Source of the DNA: Amycolatopsis sp. CA-230715
GTDB taxonomy: Bacteria; Actinomycetota; Actinomycetes; Mycobacteriales; Pseudonocardiaceae
Direction: 5' to 3'
Assembly: GCF_018736145.1 (NCBI RefSeq)
Contig: NZ_CP059997.1
Span: 6,075,501 to 6,139,500, forward strand
Length of the DNA stretch: 64,000 nucleotides
Shown: piece after piece, positions 32,425 through 40,211 of the stretch
Layout of the letters: every line of letters begins with the position of its first letter
Position numbering within the stretch: position 1 is the first letter of the stretch
The notes under the pieces: generated by a model
Told to the model about the DNA's origin: nothing
The model's database searches: none
The model's input: the letters and a program-made list of their open reading frames with translations, nothing else
Made by a program: the position numbers and the translations under genes

Positions 32425-33209
32425 TGGCGAGGTTGCGGGACAAGGTGGCGGTGGTCTTCGGCGGTGCCAGGGGGATCGGCCTGGCCACCATCAAGGAATT
32501 CCTCGCCGAGGGTGCCACCGTGCACGCGAGCGACATCCGAGAACCAGCCGAGCGGATTGACGGGTACCAGCACTCCATTGTGGACGCCACTGACGAGTCG
32601 CAAGTGGACGCGTTCGTCCGCGGGGTGATCGCCGAGCGGGGTCGGATCGACGTGCTGTTCAACAACGTCGGCATCCACCTCGGCAAACCACTGGCGGACA
32701 CCACGCTCGCCGAGTTCGACCACATCTTCGCGCTCAACGTGCGCGCCGCGTTCCTCGGCACCCGCGCCGTGCTGCCGCACATGATCGAGTGGAAGGCGGG
32801 CAGCATCGTCACCACCTCCTCCAACGGCGGTGTGATGGGCAGGCCGGGCGACCCGGTCTACAACGCGACGAAGCACGCGCTCGTCGGGATGATGAAGTCG
32901 ATCGCGGTCGCGCACGCGCACCAGGGGATCCGTGCCAACACGGTGAGCCCCGGCGCGATCGACACCGACATGCTGCGCGGCACGCTCGCTTCCGCCGACG
33001 AGTTCGAGGCGAAGCAGCACCAGCTCGTCGCCAGCACACCCGCCGCGCGCGTCGGCGAGGCGTGGGAGGTCGCGAAGGCCGTGGTGTTCCTCGCCAGCGA
33101 CGAATCGCGGTTCGTCAACGGGGCGGTGCTGCCGATCGACGGCGCGAAGGCGGCAGGCGCGATGCCGGGCAACCGGTACAGCCTCGATTTCGAGCTCGGC
33201 GTCAAGTAG
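32424..33209 (+). CDS. short-chain dehydrogenase/reductase (SDR)
   Basis: A classical 261-residue SDR. The NAD-binding motif GGARGIGLATIKEF is near residue 13, the NNVG motif near residue 76, the catalytic serine in TTSSNGG, and Tyr-Lys in VYNATKHALV. It oxidises or reduces a carbonyl/alcohol with NAD(P). It may process the product of the HyuAB/ThDP steps. ATG 32424 overlaps the hyuB-like stop by one base. The next gene starts 3 bp after its stop. Confidence 0.88.
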   Translation: MARLRDKVAVVFGGARGIGLATIKEFLAEGATVHASDIREPAERIDGYQHSIVDATDESQVDAFVRGVIAERGRIDVLFNNVGIHLGKPLADTTLAEFDHIFALNVRAAFLGTRAVLPHMIEWKAGSIVTTSSNGGVMGRPGDPVYNATKHALVGMMKSIAVAHAHQGIRANTVSPGAIDTDMLRGTLASADEFEAKQHQLVASTPAARVGEAWEVAKAVVFLASDESRFVNGAVLPIDGAKAAGAMPGNRYSLDFELGVK

Positions 33210-33211
33210 GC

Positions 33212-33904
33212 ATGCCGGCCGACGCCGCGGAAACCCTGGCCGCCGACCGCGGGCTGCTGACGCGCAGCGGCACCGCCGAACGGGTCGCGAGCATCCTGCG
33301 CGGGCGGATCGCCGAGGGCGTGTTCCTGCCGGGAACCCGGCTTTCCGAGCCCGCGATCGGCGCCGCGCTCGGGGTGTCCCGCAACACCCTGCGCGAGGCG
33401 TTCCAGTTGCTCGCGCACGAACGGCTCATCGTGCACCACCTCAACCGCGGGGTCTTCGTGCGTGAGCTGACCGCCGCCGACATCGGCGACCTGTACCGCA
33501 CGCGGCGCGCGCTCGAATGCGCGGCGATCCGGCTGGCGGCGGAGCTGCCGGAGCCGGACCTCTCGGCGCTGGCGCAGGCGGTCGCCGACGGGCGTAGTGG
33601 CGCCGCGCGCGAAGACTGGCGCGACGTCGGGACCGCGAGCATCCACTTCCACCAGGCGGTCGCCGATCTCGCCCGCAGCGAGCGGATCAGCGCGACCGCG
33701 CGGCAGGTGCTCGCCGAGACGCGGCTGTTCTTCGTGCTCACCGAACCCACCAGCGCGTACTTCGCTCCGTTCATCGAGCGGCACCAAGGAATTCTCGCCG
33801 CCGTGGAACGCGGGGACCACCATGGTGCCGAGCGGCTGCTCGACGTCTACCTTCGTGACGCCGGGGTGCAGCTGCTGGAGGCCTACGAACGGAGGACGCG
33901 ATGA
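33212..33904 (+). CDS. GntR family regulator, FCD subfamily, of the hydantoinase operon
   Basis: The 230-residue protein has a winged helix (GVFLPGTRLSEPAIGAALGVSRNTLREAFQLLAHERL) at about residues 35-75, and an FCD domain with IHFHQAVADLARS. It lies inside the operon, two bases after the SDR stop, and overlaps the next gene by 4 bp. It therefore probably regulates this operon, with ATCGTTGAACGAT at 27034 as candidate site. The effector would be a carboxylate or related catabolite. It is distinct from the GntR protein at 13003-13809, and the candidate sites differ. Confidence 0.85.
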   Translation: MPADAAETLAADRGLLTRSGTAERVASILRGRIAEGVFLPGTRLSEPAIGAALGVSRNTLREAFQLLAHERLIVHHLNRGVFVRELTAADIGDLYRTRRALECAAIRLAAELPEPDLSALAQAVADGRSGAAREDWRDVGTASIHFHQAVADLARSERISATARQVLAETRLFFVLTEPTSAYFAPFIERHQGILAAVERGDHHGAERLLDVYLRDAGVQLLEAYERRTR

Positions 33905-34875
33905 CCGCGCCACGATTCTTTTCCGCCGAAGAGATCGACGCCGTGCTGGGCGTGGGCGTCGCGATCGAATCCCAGCGGCGGGCGTTCGTCGCGCTCGGCA
34001 GGGGCGACGCGGTGATGCCGCCGAAGACCGTGGTCGAGGGCGGCAACGACGGTTCGCTCGCGCTCACGTATTCGGCGCGGCTCTCGCCCGAGGACGGCCC
34101 GGTGTGCAAGTTCGTCAGCTTCAACCCCGGCAACGCCGCGCGGGGCCTGCCGAGCATCCACGGCCTGATCACCGTGCTGCACCCGGAAACGGGCGTGCCG
34201 GTCGCGGTGCTCGACGGCGCCGCGGTGACCACCAGCCGGACCTCGGCCGCCAGCGCGGTCGCGGCCGACGTGCTGGCCAACCCCGACGCTGGGGACCTCG
34301 CCGTGATCGGCTGCGGCGCGCAGGGAAAGGCACACGTGCGCGCGATCGCCGCGGTGCGCGGCCTGCGCCGGGTGCGGATGTTCGCCAGGGACGAGGGCCG
34401 CCGGAAGGCGGCAGCGGAGGAGCTCGACGCCGAGTTCGGTTTCACTGTCGAAGCCGCCCCGACGGTCGGGGAAGCGGTCGAGGACGCCGATCTCGTCGCG
34501 CTGTGCACGGTGAGCGCCGAGCCCGTCCTCCGCGCGGCCCAGCTCGCGCCGGGCTGCACGGTGCTCGCGGTCGGCTCGTTCGAACCGCATCGCCGCGAGG
34601 CGGACCGGTCCGTGCTCGCCGCCGCCACCACCGTCACCGTCGACCACGCGCCGACCGCGATCGCGCACGCGGGCCCGGTCATCGACGCGCTGTCCGCCGG
34701 TGTGCTGCGCGAGCAGGACATCGTGCAGCTCGGCGATGTCCTGCTCGGCAAGGCCACCGGCCGCGTGCGCGACCGGGACATCGTGTTCTACAACAGCACG
34801 GGCGTCGGGGTGCAGGACGCCGCCGCCGCGCTGGCCGTCGTGGCACACGACGCCGCGCATCCGCTCAGCAGGTGA
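33901..34875 (+). CDS. ornithine cyclodeaminase / mu-crystallin family protein
   Basis: The 324-residue protein has the OCD/mu-crystallin fold. It shows the dimerisation half with MPPKTVVEGG and a lysine near K73, then the Rossmann half with LAVIGCGAQGKAHVRAI. Members include ornithine cyclodeaminase, alanine dehydrogenase, ketimine reductase and EutC of ectoine use. In this operon a ketimine or imino-acid reductase role is as likely as cyclodeamination. ATG 33901 overlaps the GntR stop. The 3' end overlaps the convergent alpha-galactosidase gene by 11 bp. Confidence 0.8.
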   Translation: MTAPRFFSAEEIDAVLGVGVAIESQRRAFVALGRGDAVMPPKTVVEGGNDGSLALTYSARLSPEDGPVCKFVSFNPGNAARGLPSIHGLITVLHPETGVPVAVLDGAAVTTSRTSAASAVAADVLANPDAGDLAVIGCGAQGKAHVRAIAAVRGLRRVRMFARDEGRRKAAAEELDAEFGFTVEAAPTVGEAVEDADLVALCTVSAEPVLRAAQLAPGCTVLAVGSFEPHRREADRSVLAAATTVTVDHAPTAIAHAGPVIDALSAGVLREQDIVQLGDVLLGKATGRVRDRDIVFYNSTGVGVQDAAAALAVVAHDAAHPLSR

Positions 34876-36829
34876 TCCGCGCGTTCGCCCAGTCTGCGTG
34901 ATCGGAGTCGACGCCGTCGCCGCCGTCGGTCACCGCCAGCTCCAGCACCTGGACCCCGGCGAGGTCCGCTTCGAGCGCCTGCGCGGGCTGACCCGCGCGC
35001 AGCACGCCGGTCCCCGCGAGCCGCTTGCCGTCACCGAGGACGCCGAAGGCGACGCTGCCCTTCGCCTTCTCCATGTCCACCCCGGCCGCCGACGAGAACG
35101 ACGTGCACTTCCCGCCGAGGTAGAACCGGACGCGCGACGGCGCGTGCACGCCGAGCCCGTCGTCGTAGGCGGTGCCGCCGATGACCATCCGGTGCCCGTC
35201 TCCCGCCTTGTCCTCGCCGTTGCTCGTGCCGCGTTCCACTGGCCCGTAACCGTTTTCGGCCGATACCCACGCCGCTTTCGACAACGCGGTGATACCCGGC
35301 GACGGCGCGGTGGCCACCGTCGACGTCGTGGTGGCGGTCAGCTCCCGATCACCCCACACGGTCGCGTACCGCGTTTTCGCCGACAGCGCGATCTTCTCCC
35401 CGGCCGGTGCCTTCGGTCGCAAGGTCCACGACCGCTGCCACGACTTTCCCGGCGCCACAACGGGAACGAACGCTTCGGTACTCGCGTCGGCGGCCCAGCC
35501 CTCGGGCACGGCGAGCCGCACGGACCCGGCCAGCAACGGGGTCCTGCCGTCGTTCGCCAGGGTCAGCGTCGTGGTGAACGGCCGCGTCTTGTCCGCGAAT
35601 TCGGGTGCCCGCAAGGAAAGCGTGCCGTGCGGTGCCGCGAGCGGGAAGCGCTGCGGCCACACCCGGTACACCGCCGCGCCGTGCGGCGGGACGGCCGCGC
35701 GGATCGTGCCCGTGGTCTCGGATTCGGCGCCGCTGAACAGGTCGCGCAGCCGGTAGTCCGGCGACTGCCCCAGCCCGGCCTCGGCCGCGCTGCTCGTCAT
35801 CGTCGCCGCCGCGGAGCCCCGGTTGAACAGCACCATCGCAGCGGAGCCGTCGGACATCGGCTTCGCCCAGACCTCGGTGTCCCCGTCGTCGCGGACCTTG
35901 TGGCCCTGCTTGCCGCCCCAGTCCTGGTCCACCGCGATCAGGTCCTTGTTCAGCAGGATCTTCTTCGTGGCATCGTCCATCGAACGGACGTCGTTGCCCG
36001 CGATCAGCGGCGCGTTCATCAACGCCCACAACGCGAAGTGCGCGCGGTACTCGTCCGTCGTCATCCCGCCGTTGCCGACTTCGAGCATGTCGGGGTCGTT
36101 CCACGCGGACGGGCCCGAATACGCTTCGAGGCCCACCTGCTTGTCGAGGATGCCGGTCATGCTGGCCCAGTTGTCGCTGATGTCGCCGGTGGTGCGCCAC
36201 AGCTGCGCGCCGACGTCACGGCCCCATTCCCACGGCTTGTTCTCGCCCCATTCGCACAGCGCGTAGACGATCGGCCTGCCGGTGGCCTTCAGCGCGTCGC
36301 CCATCGCCTTGTACCGCTCGGTCGCGGGCCTGCCCTGGTTGTTGCAATTATCGTATTTGAGGTAGTCGACGCCCCAGTCCGCAAACGATTGCGCGTCGTC
36401 TTTTTCGTGGTCGAGCGCGCCGGGCATGGTGTCCGCGCAGGTCCGCGTGCCCGCGCTGGTGTAGATCCCGAGCTTGAGGCCCTTGCCGTGGACGTAGTCC
36501 GCCAGTGCCTTGATGCCGCTGGGGAAGTGCTTCGCGCTCGGCACCAGCTTGCCCGCCGCGTCGCGGTCGGACTCGGCCCAGCAGTCGTCCAGGTTGAGGT
36601 ACTGGTAACCGGCGTCGCGCAGGCCGGAGCCGACCATCGCGTCGGCGGTTTCCCTGATGAGCTGTTCGTTGATGTCGCATCCGAACTTGTTCCAGCTGTT
36701 CCACGCCATCGGTGGCGACGCGCCCAGCGTTTTTCCTGGTGGTTCCGGTGCTGGTGTGGCGAGTGCGGGGGCGGTGAAGGCGGTGGCCGCCGCGGTGGCG
36801 ACGACCAGTGCTGCGGCGAAACGACGCAT
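34865..36829 (-). CDS. secreted alpha-galactosidase (GH27) with NEW3-like and NPCBM domains
   Basis: The 654-residue protein starts with a Sec signal (MRRFAAALVVATAAATAFT, cut near ALA-TPA). The GH27 barrel shows PPMAWNSWNKFGCDI, the nucleophile aspartate in YLKYDNCNNQG and the acid/base aspartate in WNDPDMLEVGNGG. After a C-terminal beta sheet follow an NEW3-type domain (LANDGRTPLLAGSVRL) and an NPCBM domain (GVHAPSRVRFYLGG, closing KC). It removes terminal alpha-galactose from plant galactomannans or oligosaccharides outside the cell. ATG 36829 has GGAGGG upstream; the frame to 36877 is not needed. Its 3' end overlaps the OCD gene tail to tail. Confidence 0.92.
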   Translation of the reverse strand: MRRFAAALVVATAAATAFTAPALATPAPEPPGKTLGASPPMAWNSWNKFGCDINEQLIRETADAMVGSGLRDAGYQYLNLDDCWAESDRDAAGKLVPSAKHFPSGIKALADYVHGKGLKLGIYTSAGTRTCADTMPGALDHEKDDAQSFADWGVDYLKYDNCNNQGRPATERYKAMGDALKATGRPIVYALCEWGENKPWEWGRDVGAQLWRTTGDISDNWASMTGILDKQVGLEAYSGPSAWNDPDMLEVGNGGMTTDEYRAHFALWALMNAPLIAGNDVRSMDDATKKILLNKDLIAVDQDWGGKQGHKVRDDGDTEVWAKPMSDGSAAMVLFNRGSAAATMTSSAAEAGLGQSPDYRLRDLFSGAESETTGTIRAAVPPHGAAVYRVWPQRFPLAAPHGTLSLRAPEFADKTRPFTTTLTLANDGRTPLLAGSVRLAVPEGWAADASTEAFVPVVAPGKSWQRSWTLRPKAPAGEKIALSAKTRYATVWGDRELTATTTSTVATAPSPGITALSKAAWVSAENGYGPVERGTSNGEDKAGDGHRMVIGGTAYDDGLGVHAPSRVRFYLGGKCTSFSSAAGVDMEKAKGSVAFGVLGDGKRLAGTGVLRAGQPAQALEADLAGVQVLELAVTDGGDGVDSDHADWANARITC

Positions 36830-36853
36830 GAGAACCCTCCAGAGCGTGCGACT

Positions 36854-36869
36854 TTGCACGAACTTGCAC
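36854..36869. promoter_or_regulatory. TTGCAC direct repeat upstream of the alpha-galactosidase gene
   Basis: TTGCAC occurs at 36854-36859 and again at 36864-36869, exactly one helical turn apart, 25-40 bp upstream of the start. Such spaced repeats suit an activator or repressor binding on one DNA face, perhaps a sugar-responsive regulator. Confidence 0.4.
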
Positions 36870-36983
36870 AAATTCACTCAACAATCAACACGATCGCGCG
36901 TCAAGGGTCAATGCTCCGTCCGGTCTAACGGTGCCTGCGCCGACCAATAGCCTGGGAGCCAGCCGAGAAGTGAAGGAGGGCGG

Positions 36984-38171
36984 ATGCGACCGCTCGAAGG
37001 CCTCCGGGTGCTCGACCTGTCCCGCATCCTCGCCGGGCCGTACTGCACGCAGTACCTCGGCGAAATGGGCGCCGAGGTGATCAAGGTCGAGCCGCCGGGG
37101 CACGGCGACGACACCCGCACCTGGGGCCCGCCGTTCGTCGGGGAAACCGGCGAGGCGGTCTACTTCCTCGCGACCAACCGGAACAAGCGCGGCATCGTGC
37201 TCGACCTCAAGACCGAGCGCGGGCGCGACGCGGTGCGCAGGCTCGTCGCCGGATCCGACGTGCTGGTGGAGAACTTCCGGCCGGGCACGCTGGAGAAGTG
37301 GGGCCTCGGCTACGCCGAACTCGCCGAGCTGAACCCGCGCCTGATCCACGTGTCGATCACCGGGTTCGGGCAGACCGGCCGCTACCGGGACCGGCCGGGC
37401 TACGACCTCGTCGCGCAGGCGATGGGCGGCGTGATGGGGCTGACCGGCGAGCCCGACGGCGCCCCGGCCAAGGTCGGCCTCCCCGTCGCCGACCTGAACG
37501 CGGGCACCTGGGCGATCATCGCGGTGCTCATGGCGTTGCAGGCGCGGCACACCACCGGCAGGGGCCAGTACCTCGATGTGTCCCTTTTGGACTCACAACT
37601 GGCGTGGCACGTCTACGCCGCCGGTGCGCACTTCTACGACACCCCGCGCCCGAAGCGGATGGGATCGGCGCATCCGAGCATCGTGCCGTACCAGGCGTAC
37701 GAGGCGTCGGACGGCTGGATCATCATCGCGGTGGGCAGCGAGAAGCTGTGGCACCGGTTCTGCGATGTGCTCGGCCTGACCATCGCCGACGATCCGCGCT
37801 TCCGCACCAACGCCAGCCGCGCGGCGCACCGGGACCAGCTGAACAAGATGATCGACGCCGTGCTGTGCCGGAAACCGGCGGCGGAATGGCTCGACGCGTT
37901 CGAGGCGGCGAGCATCCCGGCGAGCCCGATCGCGACCATCGACGAGGTCTACGCGGATCCGTGGGCCGCCGAACGCGACCAGATCGTCGAACTGCCGCAC
38001 GCGGGGGTGGGCACCTATCGCGGCACCGGCTTCCCGATCAAGGCCTCGGACACCCCGGCGGCACCCACCTCGGCCCCGCCGCTGCTCGGTGAGCACACCG
38101 CGGAGGTGCTCGCCGAACTCGGCTACACCGCCGAAGAGATCGCGGACTTCGGCGCGGGGGATCAGGAGTAG
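36984..38171 (+). CDS. class III CoA-transferase (CaiB/BaiF family)
   Basis: A 395-residue family III CoA transferase: RVLDLSRILAGPYCTQYLGEMGAEVIKVE at the start, NRNKRGIVLDLKTE, the catalytic aspartate region PGYDLVAQAMGG, and GRGQYLDVSLLD. It moves CoA from one acyl-CoA to a free carboxylic acid (formyl-CoA, succinyl-CoA or similar donors). ATG 36984 is preceded by GAAGGAGGG. It is a single gene, convergent with the IclR gene, which it overlaps by 10 bp at the 3' end. The substrate is unknown. Confidence 0.9.
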   Translation: MRPLEGLRVLDLSRILAGPYCTQYLGEMGAEVIKVEPPGHGDDTRTWGPPFVGETGEAVYFLATNRNKRGIVLDLKTERGRDAVRRLVAGSDVLVENFRPGTLEKWGLGYAELAELNPRLIHVSITGFGQTGRYRDRPGYDLVAQAMGGVMGLTGEPDGAPAKVGLPVADLNAGTWAIIAVLMALQARHTTGRGQYLDVSLLDSQLAWHVYAAGAHFYDTPRPKRMGSAHPSIVPYQAYEASDGWIIIAVGSEKLWHRFCDVLGLTIADDPRFRTNASRAAHRDQLNKMIDAVLCRKPAAEWLDAFEAASIPASPIATIDEVYADPWAAERDQIVELPHAGVGTYRGTGFPIKASDTPAAPTSAPPLLGEHTAEVLAELGYTAEEIADFGAGDQE

Positions 38172-38932
38172 GACGACACCGCGGAATGCACGCGCGCCGC
38201 GGTCACCTGCAGCGTGGTCACCGCGATGCGCTTGGCCTCGTCGGTGAGCCGTGCCGACGGCGCCGCCACGGTCAGCGCGCTCGGCCGGTTCCCGGAATAG
38301 GGCACCGGCACCGAGCACGCCCAGACGCCTTCGGTGGTCTCGTCGGCGCTGAGCGCGTACCGGTTGAGCGCCGCCCGCTGGATCTCGTCGCGATAACCCG
38401 GCCCCAGCCGCAATGCGATGCTCGAAACGATCCGTTCGCGCTCATATTCGGGCAAGATCGCCAACAGCATCTTCCCGGACGCGCCCTTGCCGAGCGGCAT
38501 CGAATGGCCCGCGGTGAACACCGGGCGGACGCCGGGATCGCTTTCCACCAGCTCGGCGCACACGGCCGTGTCACCGAATTGCTGGAACAACATGATCGAC
38601 TCGCGGAGCTTCCTCGCCGCCTCTTCCATCGCGGGCCTGGCGAGCCTGGTGAGATCATTGGCCTGTTGCGCCGCCCTGGCCAGCGGCATCACCTGTGAGG
38701 TCACCCGATAGCGCCCAGCCCTGCCTTCTTCGAGCAGCTGGAGTTCCTTGAGGAGTGCGACATAGCGGTACGTGGTGGCGACCGGCGTCCCGATGATCGT
38801 GGCGAGTTCGGCGACGCTGGACTCCGCCCGTCGTTCGGTGAACGACAGCAGTAGTTGCAACACCTTTCGCGAGCTGCTCGCACCCGCGGTACGCCGGGGC
38901 TGCGACGTGGCGGAATGGGCGGCAGACGTCAT
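38162..38932 (-). CDS. IclR family transcriptional regulator
   Basis: A 256-residue IclR protein. The N-terminal winged helix (SVAELATIIGTPVATTYRYVALLKELQLLEE) covers residues about 38-70, and the effector domain contains PLGKGASGKMLLA and YALSADETTEGVWACSVPV. IclR proteins respond to small organic acids and usually control nearby catabolic genes. The 3' end overlaps the CoA transferase gene tail to tail, so the CoA transferase may be a target, but it is convergent rather than divergent. The upstream region (38933-39060) is AT-rich. Confidence 0.88.
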   Translation of the reverse strand: MTSAAHSATSQPRRTAGASSSRKVLQLLLSFTERRAESSVAELATIIGTPVATTYRYVALLKELQLLEEGRAGRYRVTSQVMPLARAAQQANDLTRLARPAMEEAARKLRESIMLFQQFGDTAVCAELVESDPGVRPVFTAGHSMPLGKGASGKMLLAILPEYERERIVSSIALRLGPGYRDEIQRAALNRYALSADETTEGVWACSVPVPYSGNRPSALTVAAPSARLTDEAKRIAVTTLQVTAARVHSAVSSYS

Positions 38933-39400
38933 GCTGGGCTCCCCCGTTGCGGCGCGAATAATTTTACGTCTCTCTGTGGAGAAAATAAATTAGCACAACT
39001 GGGCCGACCGGTGGAGTCTCGATGGCGTCTCGACTCCGTTTCACAATATCGGCGGATGGATGTGACCTTCCGTAAGTGGTCTGGACCGCGTGGTGTATCC
39101 GATCGGATTAAGTGGATTTTAGCAGCCCGCCAATTATTGGAAGAATGGTTTCGGGATCCCCGCGTTGCTTGTCAGATTGTCACGAACCGGCCCCGCGTGC
39201 GGTGAAGAACTCATCGTGCCTGGTCATCGCGATCGCCCCGGGTAAAAAGGTCGCGATAATGACGGCGGATGCCCGAATTGCGCATCTCGGCCTTCGGTGT
39301 GGCCGTGCGGTCCGGTGTCGGGTGGTACGCCGTCCCGGTGACGCCGATCGTCCGGTTACCGATCGGTTCGCGGAATATCGCGTGGTTCCGTTGTGCACCG
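38933..39400. other. 468-bp gene-free stretch between IclR and TetR genes
   Basis: No frame here has convincing coding character. It contains AT-rich blocks (AATAATTTTACG near 38960, CCAATTATTGG at 39131-39141 as a perfect palindrome around one base) that probably include the IclR promoter. GGAGTC/GACTCC arms lie at 39012-39036. CCGATCGG lies near 39358, a possible end signal for the tetR transcript. Confidence 0.45.
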
Positions 39401-40120
39401 TCAATCGGGCAGGTTCGCCTCGATGCCGTCGAGGAGGCGCTCGATGCCGATGGTGAACCGGATGTCGCGCGGCTGGTTCGCGTGCGGGATCGTCGCTTCG
39501 ACCATCACCCTGGCGAGCAGCGGGTAACGGCCGCCGGTGATCACCGCGTCGCCGTAGCTGCCCTGCGCGGCCATCCACTGCTCGTCGGTGAGGCCGGACC
39601 GGTGGCGCGCCTGGTCGTCGGCGAGGTCCAGCGAGGCCGCGCCGTGCGCGAACATCGTCGCGACGCCGACCAGTGTGAGCATCTCGTCCGGGTCGGCCGT
39701 CGCGTCCTCGACGGTGCTGAGCAGGTACTCCATCCAGCGAAGCCCGTTCGGTCCCAGTGACGGCCTGGCGGTCCCGGCCGCCGCGAGCCACGGGCGGTGC
39801 AGGATCAGGTCGTAGAGCAGCCTGGCGGCGGCGCGGAGATCGGCTCGCCACTTCCCGGTGAGCGCGGGCAGGTCCAGCTCGCCGAGCGCGGCGTCCGACA
39901 TCAGGTCGATCAGCTCGTCCTTGCCGGTGACGTACCGGTACAGCGAGGTGACGCCCGCGCCGAGTTCGGCGGCGACCCGGCGCATGGTGACCGCGTCGAG
40001 GCCTTCCGCGTCGGCGACGCGGAGGGCCGCCGCCGCCAGCTCGTCCCGGGTGTGCGCGGGTTTCGGCCCGCGGGTTCCGCGTTCGGGACGCGCCCAGATC
40101 ACCGGGTGTTCGTCGGGCAC
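39401..40120 (-). CDS. TetR family regulator (TetR_C-type)
   Basis: A 239-residue TetR protein. The N-terminal helix-turn-helix spans residues about 24-70, with RDELAAAALRVADAEGLDAVTMRRVAAELGAG in two segments and SLYRYVTGKDEL as the signature end. The C-terminal domain is of the TetR_C_1 type seen with drug-responsive regulators. The GTG at 40120 has GGAGGT close by. It is divergent from the flavin monooxygenase gene across 91 bp, the arrangement of a local repressor. GAACAACGTTC in that gap is a possible half-site pair. Confidence 0.85.
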   Translation of the reverse strand: MPDEHPVIWARPERGTRGPKPAHTRDELAAAALRVADAEGLDAVTMRRVAAELGAGVTSLYRYVTGKDELIDLMSDAALGELDLPALTGKWRADLRAAARLLYDLILHRPWLAAAGTARPSLGPNGLRWMEYLLSTVEDATADPDEMLTLVGVATMFAHGAASLDLADDQARHRSGLTDEQWMAAQGSYGDAVITGGRYPLLARVMVEATIPHANQPRDIRFTIGIERLLDGIEANLPD

Positions 40121-40211
40121 CTGACCTCCGATCGTAATTGCGAACAGTGTACCGGGTTGCTAGTCTGAGCCTTACTGGGAACAACGTTCGCTGTTTTAAC
40201 AGGGGGATGTA

